Shown: one piece after another, positions 35,801 through 48,326 of the stretch
Position numbering within the stretch: position 1 is the first letter of the stretch
Layout: every line of letters begins with the position of its first letter
NCBI RefSeq assembly: GCF_003573695.1
Contig: NC_039361.1
Coordinates: 34,289,702 to 34,353,701, forward strand
Reading direction: 5' to 3'
DNA: 64,000 nucleotides
DNA from: Papaver somniferum
Lineage: Eukaryota; Streptophyta; Magnoliopsida; Ranunculales; Papaveraceae
The notes under the pieces: model-generated
Told to the model about the DNA's origin: nothing
What the model saw: the letters and a program-made list of their open reading frames with translations, nothing else
Database searches by the model: none
Program-made: the position numbers and the translations under genes

Positions 35801-38800
35801 GTCTCGATATCTTTACAAAGAGGTGCAATAATATCCTGTGATCAAAGCAGACACTTTTAGGATGAGCAGAATATGCCATCAATTAAAGGAATACAGTAGC
35901 AGAATCTTTTTCCCAGAAAAAGAACTTATATCGTGACAGAATTATAAATAGAAGGAAGGATCCTTGTATAACGCTATCCCTAAAATGTTTCTGTGGACGC
36001 ATGCACACGCTTATATGAACATGAGGGTGTTAAATCACTCACCCCCAACAAAGTTGGTCAAAAATAATCCATAAATAGCTCAACATTTTCATTATTTCAC
36101 TTCAAACACCTTTTGATGGAATAACAAGTGCAGATCGGGATGGATATTTCGAGGGTGGTCACTGGCGAGGAGATTATACCCACCAAAAACACCCCAGTTA
36201 TCTCCATACCACTACAGGATGACATATCTCAACTAAGGGTTGAAACCAAAGAAAGCCAATGCTAATTGAAACGAATGCATACAAGTATAGCGAATTCAGC
36301 AGTTAAACTCACACACATTTTTAACTGCACTCTCTATTTTTTCCTCCAGTGAATGAATGACCGACTTTCCTACATGACCATGTTTGAGAAGCCTCAATCC
36401 ATCACAAAATGCATCAAGAAGGTACCTGAAAATCGAAAACTTATTACACTATACAGCAACATTCACTTAAATATAGGATATGTTGATTCCTTTTAAACGT
36501 CAAAGTAAGTTCTAGATGTCTATTAGTATAGATGATATAGCATAATCGGTTTCTTGTCGACTTACTGCAGCCATGAGAGCTTGTTTACATCCATATAAAC
36601 CATGGAAAACCAAGTTCCTATTAATTCCTCTCTCCAGTACAAGAAGCTGCATTCTGCAACGTCCTCCAATATTCTTTGAAATTTAGCAACAAGTTCAACC
36701 TTGGATATGAGCTTCTTGATTCGTGAGTAGTCAATGTCCAGATAACCCTGGTTCAGTGAGCAAATATATCCATAAAATCAGGATCCATGGGTGAAACATG
36801 AGAGAATAAGAATTATTACGACTGTCCCACACATCCACATTCAAGTGTGCAAGCCCAAATGCAGGATCAGTTTGCAACAAATGCAGTTGAAAGCTAAGGG
36901 CAGGGGAACAGTAGCATTCTCATGGTAAAATGGATGATAATTACAGAATGCAAGTTTTGTCCACTAACTAACCAGTACAATGCTTTGGAGGACATCCAGG
37001 GCTGTAGAAAGTATGCAAAGCCTTTCACCGCTACCCCCTCCTTCCAGCATACGCAATGATATCAGCACCTATAAAAATGGTCAAGACGTTTTGCAAAGAC
37101 TATCAGAAAAAGCATCAAGCTTTCAAACTGATCATATATTTCAACAAGGTCCTGATGCCTAGAATTGCCTGAAAAGGCTAACTCCTATACCATGAAACTG
37201 TCCAATTTTTGTGTTTCAGAGATCAGATGTTGTATGAAATAGAGATAAAAGAAATTATAAACTATTAAACAAAGATCGTGTACCAAAGGAAAACTGAGGG
37301 GATGTTTTAGAACAAAGCAAAGCTTAATTCAAGCACAGATTTATATAAAGAGTCATATACAAGATGGTGGTAACATATGTGTCTTTACCAAAGAAAGTGC
37401 ATCTGTCAGCCTTGTGTCTGTATCTCTACCACCTACATCCAGAGGAGTTTAAGATCAAAATACCACAAAAGATACCCTATATTCTTGCATAGAAATATAA
37501 CTTCACAAAATCAAAGAATGATAACAAGGTAAAGAAAGAATCTTGCACTGAATCAGCTCAAGTGGGTATACAAAATTACAAATTACAAATAGACTAATAT
37601 TCCTCAAAAAATCCAACTCATGCAAACTCCTCCAGTACATGAAAAGCTCCAAGATTGTCGCCAAATTGCTTTTTGATTAAAATCAACGAATATTGTTCTG
37701 GACTATTTATTTCTATTAGTCAACTCATCAATACTCAACCAAAAGACATAAAGGTTGTCTACAAACACAGAAAGAATGACATACAAGAATGATGGAGAGT
37801 ACATGAATGCATGGGTAATTAGCACTTGATGAGTATTTTTTTTATTTATTTTTTTGCACTCCTGAAACGAGCATCAGTTATTCATATTACAGAAATTTAT
37901 TGCTGAGAATATTTTTGAATAATTAATAGCTTCTATATGATATATTTATTCTTGTGTAAGCAAGTTTCTTTTCATTTAAAGGTCAAAAGTCTTAACTTCC
38001 CGAAAGGGAGAATGATGAAGCCCAAATATATGCTTACGTGTTAAAGAGCTTAAAATTTTAATCTTGCCCGCTTGACTTCCTCTAGAAATTTCTGACAGCA
38101 GCTTTTCCTACAAACAACGATTAATATCAAAAGATGCACTTCCAAATTAACGTTATAAAACATGGAAGTGTGCAACATCACACGCTAACGCCCAAGAGCA
38201 GATAAACATATATACCTTTACTAGTAGGAGTAACTGCTCTATCTCCTCCTGGATAAGATTTATCATATGTGGAAGAGTTTGGATGATATCTAGTTCCTTC
38301 TTTCTGAATGTGCTCTCAACAACCTATATCAAACAGACTACATTACATACAAGACGTAACCACAACAGGTCCTCCAATTGAAAATAGCAATATTGTTGTC
38401 TTACCTTGATTAAAACTACAATGTGGCAGAGAGACATCAATCTTTCTCTCCTGATAGGAACCTGCAAATTTTCTAGAGTTTTTAAAAGGAGAAAACCAAA
38501 AATACAAACGACTCAATATTAGTAATCACAAGAGAAACTAACAGTGTAATAGACAATAAGAAAAGTGCCTACAAAGAAACTTAACTGATTAAAGATCACA
38601 AATTGGTGATGCAAAGGAAAAATGACCTTTAATTTCAGTATACACTGTTCTGGTGATTCTATGGCATAGCTAACACAAGTAAATAAAACTCATAACATAA
38701 AAAATGACTTACTGATGATGGGGTCCCAAACACAAATCTATCACCTGATCCATTGGATTCAAATATTTATCATTTTATAGTACCAAAAGGAATCCAGACA

Positions 38801-41800
38801 GCTGCTAATATAGAAAATACGCCTTAAACAATTGTGTCAAGTAGAACCTATGAGAACTAGCTGCCACTGATTAAGTTTTTTTCAAATACTAACTACTAAC
38901 TGAACATCTGTAAGGACAGCTTTGGTATGCACTATGTATAGTCTTTTACCAATACAAAGGAAAACAATTTATTTTCTGCATTCACATTGGCTCAACTCCT
39001 GCCTTTATTTTCTGTAAGGTAGAGCATGGTACTCAAATATACTTGCTGGAAAATCAATCTTTTAACCTTATAAATTTACAAAAGTAGCAAGCAAAATCGG
39101 AGACCAGGTACATCTTTCATTGCCCTTTACTCATCAAGACATACCACCATGGGAAATTAAAAGCTTAATTTATCACTGACCACTTCGAGCTAACGAAAAT
39201 GAATAAAGACACTGAATAAGCATGTTTAGCATACCTGAAGTAGCATATGAAGATCCAACATCGACGTGACCATCATTTGCATTCTATTCGCCAGAAGTAT
39301 TCCCTGCACTGGATTAGTACACTTGAATAAGTCTCCAAGCTGATGTTCAACTCCGACATACATCATACATGAGATACACAAGGCATATTCCCCAGAACAA
39401 GAACGAACTTTCGGGACATATTTGTGGCTCCCACATGAAGATGAACCGGGGGTGATTTATGAGCTGTCTACTGATATATATGCCAAACTAACCTTTTTAA
39501 GGCCTAAGAGGTTTCAAAACGGGCGAATGTTAACTGTGGACGATCTAAGTGGTGATGAGACCGTCCTTCCACCCCTGGATGATTATAATTTTGGTGGGTC
39601 GCACAAAATACTTGTCTATTTCTTGCCTTACAACCTTGACTGTCAATCTTGGCTCAGATGGGAACTAGAATCATGTGTTCAAAATTTCACTTTTAAAATG
39701 ACGTGAGGTCATATAAATTCGCAATATTCTGATATATGACACTAATATAAAGAATACAGCTCTAAATTAACTCTACCTTTTTACCTAAATAATCTGTTAA
39801 TGGATGAGTAACTACCCATGCGATTAGCCAAAATACAGCTCTAATTTAACTTCTACTTTTTACCTGAATAATCTGTTTGAAGTGAAGTGTTAGGCATGCC
39901 TCAACCTTTGACAACTCGACCTACACCCACAGTAAACAGGCGACTCAATACCCCAGACTTAGTAAGTCAGAAAGGTCTAAGAAGATAAAGCAATTCATCA
40001 ACTACCATTTGATATATAGTTGACTGAAAGGATGCAACCCAACAAGCTAATGCATTTTTCATCGGCTGCCAGTCCCTGAAAGGTAAATCAGTTAACATTT
40101 CTTATGGTATTCAAATGTTTCTGGAACACATACTGGTGCAGTTAAAAAAAAAATCTACAAAATTAAAATCGGGAAAACAGGTCATGGCTATACATCGGGC
40201 AATGCTTAATTTATCAGACTGCCAAATCCACAAAATGACTAGCATTCAAACAAATACTTGTCAAATGAGCTTTCTCATGAAGAATGTGTATGCGAAGTAA
40301 GCAACTAACAAAAACCTGGAAGAAAAAACAAAATAATGATTGCTTTCGTTTTATAGAACATTCATAGGATACTAGGATATGATTGCCAAATGTGAGAACA
40401 TTACTCTTCGCCTCTTCCATATGATAATTAACTCTATGCAAAAGAAATGTGTGTATATAATTTTATAAACATCTTAACAAGATACGATGAGTCTAAATTT
40501 CAGTATAAAATAAAACATATTGAAGGAGCATCCAAGCATACCTAGAATACATCTCATTTAGATGTATAAGATATTTATTCTTGACAGTAGCAGATTCGGT
40601 TGTAGCATCTCTCAATATAGGCCATGCTGATAGCGGTGGAATAAACTGACTTCTCAACAAGTCCAAGAGTATAAATCTAAAACCACCTTCACAATAAATT
40701 ACAGGGACCACTTGAAGCATCTCCTTTATGACCTTCCCTAATCTTTTCTCCGGCATTTGAGCTGAAAGTAACAGATGCATAAAATCATCAACTGGAAAAA
40801 AAGGATGAGATTCAGCACCAGGCTTTGTCCCAATTTAGTTAGTGAATAAAAATAATCTAGGATGAGACTTAGAAGAAACTAGGAAGCAGTTGTGGCAAAA
40901 ACAAAAAACAGATAATTATGACCAGAACATGTAGAGATCCATACCTGTAGCATAAGTACCAAATAAAAGTAGAGCCACGTAATGGAGAATCTCCTTACGA
41001 TCCAAAAGAGACTCCTTCCACGTATCTGTGCCACACAAATTACTGACTCTTCAGTCTGCGATGAAAAGAAAAGAAGAAACTTCAAAGCAACTACTTAATA
41101 CTTACCGAGCCGTGGAATGATTGCTAATAAACCATCGTGAATACATGAAGTACATGCATCAAGGAATTTTCTGTTATGGTTGACCTTCTGCAGAATTTCA
41201 TTCCATGACGATTCCTCACGCAATAAACGCTGAAACCAGAAGCGAACTATCTTATACCTTTAAGGTTAACACAATGCTGAGAAACTAATAAAATTGGAAG
41301 AAACGAAATATTGGAAAATGGATACTAAAGCTCATGCATAAAAGAAAAGTCAGTATTTTACCTTAAACAGCCCAAACCCCAAAAGTCTTCCTAGATGACT
41401 AAGTACTTGATCTAGGCAGTCCAGATCCCCCGCCGCAATCCCAAGGTTGTCAACTTCAAGTTTTACCTTATTCAACATACTAGAGTAAAATATGATTCTT
41501 AGAAACTGAGTCACAAACAAAAGTAACAAGAATTTGTACAAAGATCATTTACAACAAACTCATCCCAAGTTCTCCAGGTATAAGCTACATTGGACACACG
41601 CGCAATATTACTTCAAAATTGTGGTTCTATCATACAACATTACCCAAAGGATATTGCCAACTCAATAAAAAGATGCGGTCTTAAAATGATCAGTAAGCAA
41701 ATAGGCATAAGTTTCAAACTTTTACTAGGTTGTGAAAACAGGTTTTAAAAGATGTCTACAACAATCCACGGGAAGTCAAAGTATACCTTGTGAAAAGAGA

Positions 41801-42975
41801 TAAATAGTTCTTAATGTGGTCATTGTTTGCCAATACTTCATCCAAAATAAGAAACATCGCCAGACCATCACCGAGGGAAGTAAAGGCGGTTACAAGTGTA
41901 ATGTTCTTAAAAGATTTGCATGGTGTACCATTCTTGTCTTGCAGAGAGTATATGAAATCCAGCTGCTGGAGCAAATTGCACATCACGGCACTCATCCTAC
42001 GAGTAATGTCTGATAGCTCCATGAACAATGGTAACGCGTGACCAAAGGCCTTCTGTGGCTCTCCCTCCAATAGCATTTCTTGGGGAATTGATCCATGACC
42101 AAACAAAGAAAGTTGTCTATAAATATTTCTTCTGGCCTACAAGCATTAAAAGAAACTATTATCGTCTTACTGACCATGCAGCATTTCAACAGTTATGAAA
42201 CTAAACCCAGCAGCTTAAAGCACTCATCTTGTTTTTCATCAGAAGAAACAACTTACTCAATAACCAGCATTAGAAAAACATAGTTCTGGCATTTACTAAC
42301 TGTGGAAGAAAATAAATCTTACTTCCTTGCGTTATATCAGCAGAAACTGAAGTGTATATCGAGAACGATAGAGACTCCGTTTGAAAAACAAAATAGCAAA
42401 CGTTTATCGGTTTTATACTAGTTTTTAGCATTTCCTAAAATTTGAGTCCTACTGCAATTACTAATCAAGTAAAAACCTACTACAGCGCAGTTCCAACAAT
42501 TTCAGAATCAAAACCGCACTGAAAGAGCAGAAAATCAAGTCAATGTTGAGAAAAACATACGTATCGACTGAGTCTGGAAATTTCGCTGCAATCATAAGAA
42601 AGCACCGCAACAAACTTCGAAACTGCAACATTATCCGATTCAAGAAGTGTTGAAAGACTAGAATGCTCCAATGGCTCAGCAAATACACGAATTGGATCAT
42701 ATTTTGAACTACATGCATCAAATGTTGACGACGATCTATATGGATCTTTTGCTAAGTTGTTTAACAATAGATTGCTTTGTAATCTCCAATCATCTACTAA
42801 TCTTCTTAGTTTTTCTTGCTGTTCTTCAAGGGCAACTGTAAATGAAAAATGTAAAACAAAATTTCAGTTTGAAAAAATGAGATTTAACAGAGACAGAGAT
42901 CAAAACTAGGTTAGAGAATTTTCAATTCCCATTGAATCTGGAAGAAATTGAGTGACAAATCTTACCCGATGCCAT
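32823..42975 (-). CDS. WASHC4: WASH complex subunit 4 (WASHC4/SWIP) homologue, about 26 exons
   Basis: WASHC4 is a structural subunit of the endosomal WASH complex, which drives Arp2/3 actin branching for retromer sorting. Exons read: 42966-42975 (start), 42561-42835, 41787-42136, 41362-41479, 41106-41229, 40945-41025; then near 40545-40766, 40017-40077, 39861-39923, 39237-39307, 38404-38462, 38220-38326, 38040-38108, 37388-37430, 36975-37070, 36566-36750, 36310-36425, 35738-35838, 35461-35612, 35112-35272, 34787-35010, 34160-34360, 33862-34035, 33525-33707, 33116-33301, and 32823-32912 (stop). The C-terminal half matches animal WASHC4 well: DMRQLAGLKYGLVLNEIHLP, GNVLGLVRVLQAGCLR, KDFYLIIPPLIIYSLDF, DDGFMMGVAFVLKV, LDGLHWF and a final YQNELELVHCSLDIAQ. 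The N-terminus starts MASVALEEQQEKLRRLVDDW. No disruption is seen, but middle exons are approximate. Calling the family is secure; a working WASH complex in this plant is inference. Confidence 0.88.
39392..39706 (+). other. Exon-like reading frame in a WASHC4 intron, opposite strand, product unknown
   Basis: The open stretch encodes LWLPHEDEPGVIYELS, then LTFLRPKRFQNGRMLTVDD, SGDETVLPPLDDY and HKILVYFLPYNLDCQSWLRW, ending in TGA at 39706. Composition looks like real coding sequence and unlike the surrounding AT-rich intron. There is no ATG at its left edge, so it would be an inner or terminal exon or a captured gene fragment. It lies between the WASHC4 exons near 39307 and 39861. I cannot name the family. 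Confidence 0.35.
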
Positions 42976-43690
42976 GAATTTTGTTAGGGTTTACAAACTG
43001 AAAAAATGTTTGTAATAGAAATTCTATTTCAGAAGAGAAGACTAAAACAGTCTGGAAGTAGCGCCAACTCCCAAGCTCGGGTGCTAAAGCTCAACTCACT
43101 GTATCTCTTAAGTGAAGGAAAATTTCGGCAATCCAGGTGCAAAATCCATCGGGTTAAGTAGTATTTTCGATGACAGCATTAAAAACGTTAATCCAACCAA
43201 GTCTACTCTGCTACAGTGGTTCGAAGATTAGTGGTTGAAGTTTGAACCCCGTGCAGTCAACCTCGGCCGAGATGGCTAAGATATGGCCCAAACTTGTGGT
43301 TTCGCACGAGACGAGATTTGACCGAAAAACTCCCTGACACAGTCTAGATCCATTGAGAAATGGCTGGGATTCTGCCCAGATAAGTTTAACATATGCAAAT
43401 TTAATTAAAAAAAAAAAAGCTAAATCCAATCCCTAAAAACTCGAATTTTTTATTTTTTTTTACGTTTCTTAAAAGTTGACGTTATTTCTTTATATCTATA
43501 TACACATATATGTGCAAAATATTTAACATATATATAGGGACACGAGATTTCACCGAAAATCTCTCGAGATAAAATTGTCCCAGTATCTCAGTCCCGACCG
43601 AAGCTAAAACGAGATTTGCCTCGCACGGTAAACAAAATTTAAATGCTTCACCAAATAGTTTTTAACTTAGTTATAAGTATAAAAATATAT
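42976..43690. other. Upstream region of WASHC4, no further gene
   Basis: It contains the WASHC4 promoter and then AT-rich sequence with CGAGACGAGATTT / CACGAGATTTCACCGAAAAT words near 43310 and 43540, suggesting a small decayed repeat. No coding frame is supported. Confidence 0.4.
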
Positions 43691-46600
43691 AATTATAATG
43701 CATAAATTAAAGTAACGGCACGACGCATAAGATTTTGTTAACGAGGAAAATTGCCTGGCAGAAAAACCTCGGGAACTAGTTTAGTTTTGAATACTCTCAG
43801 AATCAAGTGTTATACAAATCGAGTACCACAACTTCCCATAGTTGAGACCAAGTAAACACTTACTCAGTTCTTTCATCATCTCTAGACCTATAACCAATCT
43901 GGCCTACTGACGTGAATCCCAAAACATAGTCCATTATCTTGAGTTGTTTCTCCCATCGTGGATATTCACTATATCTAGTAACGAGTTTACGGAACAATCT
44001 CCCTTTCAAACTTCAATATAGAGTTTGTGAACACCGACGGCTTTTAGTTAAGGCTACGTGACAATCGCATATAGTTTGTGGTCATATTATAATACAGTTT
44101 TGTGACATGTTTTTGCATATGTCTAGCCACATCCATCCATTTGATATTGAAGAATTACGGGGAATCTACCCCATATTGTTTATAAGAATATGAGGGTATG
44201 TACCATGGGAGATGATACGGGCTCGATTGAACAACGTTGGGGTCTTGTTTGTTAATTTTGCAACAGTGGTGCCACACAAGCTTTTCTAAAGGTGATGAGC
44301 AGTTTTTCCTTCTTCATCGCCCTTTTCTAAAGGTAATGAATTCATGTACATCACATTCGAATCATATCCTTTTGGTGTTGGTGATCATGAGAAAAGTGTA
44401 AGCCCAAGACTAAAAAACATGAACAGTTTCCTGAGAATCTTCCTCGCTTGGCTTATCTTGTCATTCATCATTGATAGTATACGTGGAGGATTGGGGTACC
44501 AACATCACAATTGTTCTAACTTTTTTATTCATAGGGCAGTGGTTGAATTGAAGAATAATGTGGTTGGAAAATTATTCAACCATGGTACTTCTCCAATTAT
44601 ATCATGAATATATCCATTGTTCTCGATATCGCTATAAGTGTTCGTGTGCTTTTGTGGTTCGGCGCATTTTTAATTGCATTGACGGCAACAATCTTCCTTA
44701 TATTTGGAAAAAAAAATATGATATGGGCATTGTATATGGTCTATCTACATGTTACTACATATGTATATTGAACTTCTTCACCCTACATCCTCATAATTTG
44801 ATTGTATATGTTGTCTCCCTGATTATACTACTCTTTCTGTTGTTTTGCACGGTGAGTCTTACGGTTCAACCTTTAATATTAAAGACGGCATGTATTATTT
44901 TTGTGACAACAAGCTTATTTATGCCTACTTTTTCATATACATGTAACATGTATGTATGTACTGCAGATCGATCTAGGAACAGACCAAAAGGCTAGCCATT
45001 CTGGTTCAGGCCCAGGCCCAGATGGTGGACCGATTCCTCAGAGGGTAGACTCAGAGAGTCACAAACATGTAAATAGGCATATACATAGTATTTATGTTTA
45101 ATTTCATATCATTTCACTCAGGATCGAAATCCCACAGACTCAGAGACTAAAACCTTAAACCCGATTCAAATCTTAATCCTCACCATAAATTGTACACATA
45201 CTTGCTTGAGTCTAGATAAAATGACCTTGTCTGAGTTTGGTTTCTCCAGCAGTCAAGTACCTCAAGAGGAATAAATGAGGCTGATGGTGGAGGTGGAAGG
45301 AGTGAGATAAAACAAGTTTATGAAAACAATCTCCCTCATTATAGTTTGGGAGTAACTACTTCAAGATATAATCTTCCATTTGATTCCATCACTTGAGATC
45401 TCATAAACTTAGTTATGAAGTATGATGATTATGGAAGGATATTCTAACCCATGTTAATGTTGTTGATTGCATTCTTAGAAAAACTAAAGATAATGCAACA
45501 TATTTCTCATGGAAAAAAAGAGATTCTGAATATCAAAATGATATTTAGAATATTTTGATTAGAGGACCTCGGCTTAAGCATCAAGAAAAATACTTAAACA
45601 TTAGATAATAAGAGCTTAGTATTTGTTCAAATATATTATATTGATATCTTGTGAACTTTTCTTTTTAACCAAATACATTTTTCGATATCTATGCAAACCC
45701 TAAAGTAATAGGCAAACCAAAAAACTTATTTTTAGGTTAAATCAAGATTTGTGTTGCTAGAGATTTTTTTAGGTTAAAAACATAACTTAGGATCGGTCTT
45801 AGTAGATATCCTTGGGACCGGTCCTAGTTGAGATCTTTGGTAAGCGATCGGTCGTACTAGAGAACCTTGTTTAAGAAATCGGTCATAGTATAGATCCTTT
45901 GATTCCTTTCAACTATGAAATAAGTTTCGTATGGCTACTTCCTTAATCTCATATAATTAAACATAGTCTTCGAGGTATGAAATCAATCTGAAAGTTTAAC
46001 ACACTAATAAACACCAAGTTTTCAATTAGTGTTATGTCGAATCTACGAAGTCTAAATTGCTAATATATACTTTGTAATCCAATATACCAAAGTTGTGTAA
46101 AAAAACTAGTATATGCTTCCTTAACACTTTGATGATAAAGAAATAATCAAGTCACCAATACTAGAGATACATAAATAAACTTTGTATGTTATGTTTTCAA
46201 TGAATAAAGACTTGAAATAACAAAGATTGAGATGGAACAAGTCAAGTATGTAGTCATTAACCTCAAGCTGAAGGATGTTGTCTTTGTTGTATTTAATGCA
46301 TCTTCATATCTTTGTGAGTAACTAGAGAAAGTCTCAATATTTTTACCGTTCCTAGTCTAACCTAACAAAGTTGTCTCTAGTTTACCTATCAAGCGACTTG
46401 AGTTTTGGAACTAAATATGACAACCAAACTTTACATACCAACGCTTGGTGGGTTCAACCGAGCAATGATCTAACAATATGAATATCTTATGAATGCCCAT
46501 ATAAAATAAGAAGCAAACCTTAAAATAGACAAGAACTATGATGATCAAGATAAGATTCCAGATATCAAGAACTATAAAATAAAGTCTGACCGGGATTCAT

Positions 46601-47827
46601 GAATCCATTGAGACTTCAAACTTTATAATAAAATACAGTTTCTATGAGATACCTAGGTAATTAGAGGAATACACTATCCCCAACTATGACAAAACGTGCC
46701 ATGATTGATATTTTAGGTTATAGAGAGTCATCTATTTATAATGATGAATTATGCTAGGTTGCTTAAAGTTTAAGCAATAGTTTCTTGAGAACAAAGTTCG
46801 TGAACTAGTTTCTTTATTTACGAATTACTTTGATTCCAAGAAAACTTAACTTCTCAATATTTTGATTCTAATAATGAAAACCATGTAAGCATATGAGAAT
46901 TTTGCCTGGAGTTACAAAGAAATTTTGCACAAATGTAATTATCGTTCTAGAACCGTGCACAAAATTTATCCACAAGAATAAACCCATAAAGCTCGTGAAC
47001 CATTCAACAAAATTGGAGTTGAGTAACACCTAAAAACATGCCAGTTCACAAACTGAAAAATTAGATTGTATTCATTATATTTGAAATGTATATAAACAAC
47101 TTTGAAAGTCTCTAGTTCGAAAACTGTTAAATTAGTCTGTGTATGAGAACAAAATTAAGGTGTTTAGGAATATTACCCAGGAATGTTCTGTTCGCCAACT
47201 GAAAAATCAATTTCTGAACAAAGGAAAAATTCAGATCAGTTCAGGAACATACCTAAAAGTGTATTGTTCATGAACTGATAAATCAGTTTGTGAACAAACA
47301 CAAATTTGGAGTTCCAAGAACACCAAACTTTCTACCAGTTCGCAAACTGAAAAATCAGTTTGTATTACTTGAATGTTTTAGATTTATATCCCAGATATAG
47401 TTTTTTGAACAATAAATTGTTCTCAACCTCAAAAGTGATAAGCATCTGAATATCCATTGCTTGAATTTATGTTTCGAGATTAATCAAGTACAAGCTTGAA
47501 CTCAAGACTTCTTCTTTGCAACTCATCAATTATACTAAAGCCACACGACATTGTCTTGGTAGATCAAATGGTATAAATAATGAGTAAATAGGATAGTTAG
47601 TCTTCACATACCTTTTTTCATGAAATCCTTGCAGATGTCTTCTTTCTTCTTTAGTCTTCAATCGTCAAGGGTTATTCAGTGGATTCTGATACTCAACTAC
47701 CATCCTCTAATCCTATCTTAAGAGTAACTTTAGTAGACTATAAGTCAAAGTATACCTTTTTGCAACTAACATTAACAATAAGCTTGAATACCAAAACTTG
47801 TGAGTTTGACCGAGCGATGGTCTAACA
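43691..47827 (-). mobile_element. Decayed Copia-type LTRs, at least two, partly nested or tandem
   Basis: Two stretches end like the reversed Copia-type LTR start: ACCGAGCAATGATCTAACA ending at 46474 and ACCGAGCGATGGTCTAACA ending at 47827. TTTGTTAACGAGGAAA followed by CAGAAAAACCTCGGGAACTA near 43732 corresponds to the conserved LTR block at about 58441-58492. Between lie degenerate repeats with AACTGAAAAATCAGTTTGTG words (about 46770-47360) and ATCGGTC words (45790-45900). Boundaries inside this block are not resolved, and a non-LTR segment at about 44200-45100 interrupts it. Confidence 0.55.
44344..44995 (+). other. Overlapping frames with membrane-protein-like composition, product unknown
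   Basis: One frame (44344-44607) contains FLRIFLAWLILSFIID; another (44558-44995) is very hydrophobic, with VYVVSLIILLFLLFC. A third frame in the same stretch reads VLLWFGAFLIALTATIF. No start, splice sites or family could be fixed. It may be the relic of a membrane-protein gene, or AT-rich sequence that happens to encode hydrophobic residues. Confidence 0.2.
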
Positions 47828-48321
47828 CTTTTATGCAAAAAAATTAATAGTAAAAAAAACAACGAAACTCCTCTCTCTTTCTCTCTGTTCGGAGACAAAA
47901 CCCGAGTCGCGCTTCTTAACCCCAATCTCCATGACAACAATTATTAGCTAATCTGGCGATTTTCCGGCCTGATGCTGCTAGATTAACCAATTAGTTCCTA
48001 GATCTATGTATTTCAATCTCTTCATAGATAGGTTTTTGTCATCTCTAATTGTTAATGCGTTGTAATTGTGCATAAGTATTCTTTTATTATGGTTGTTCTC
48101 CTCAATTAATCATCTTTAGCCTCTAATCTGTTGATAATGTTTTTTCTCGCCCCTTCTCAAGTCAGGTAAACATGAGAATTGGTATTCACATACCCTTACC
48201 ATTTGTTGATTTGTTTCATCAAATTGATTGGTTTTTATATGTTGGTTTTCGAATTTGGATGAGCTTCTATCAGTTTCTTTTCAATTTTTGGAAGACGTTA
48301 TCTTAATCTTTTTGAGGCATG

Positions 48322-48326
48322 CCTTG
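48322..48326 (+). repeat. Left target-site duplication of element B (CCTTG)
   Basis: CCTTG here is repeated exactly at 57900-57904, directly flanking the two outer LTR ends. Confidence 0.85.

Noticed and set aside
42461..42540. Possible extra WASHC4 exon between the second and third coding exons
   Set aside because: In the required phase it meets a stop, and joining exon 42561-42835 directly to 41787-42136 keeps frame and fits the family.
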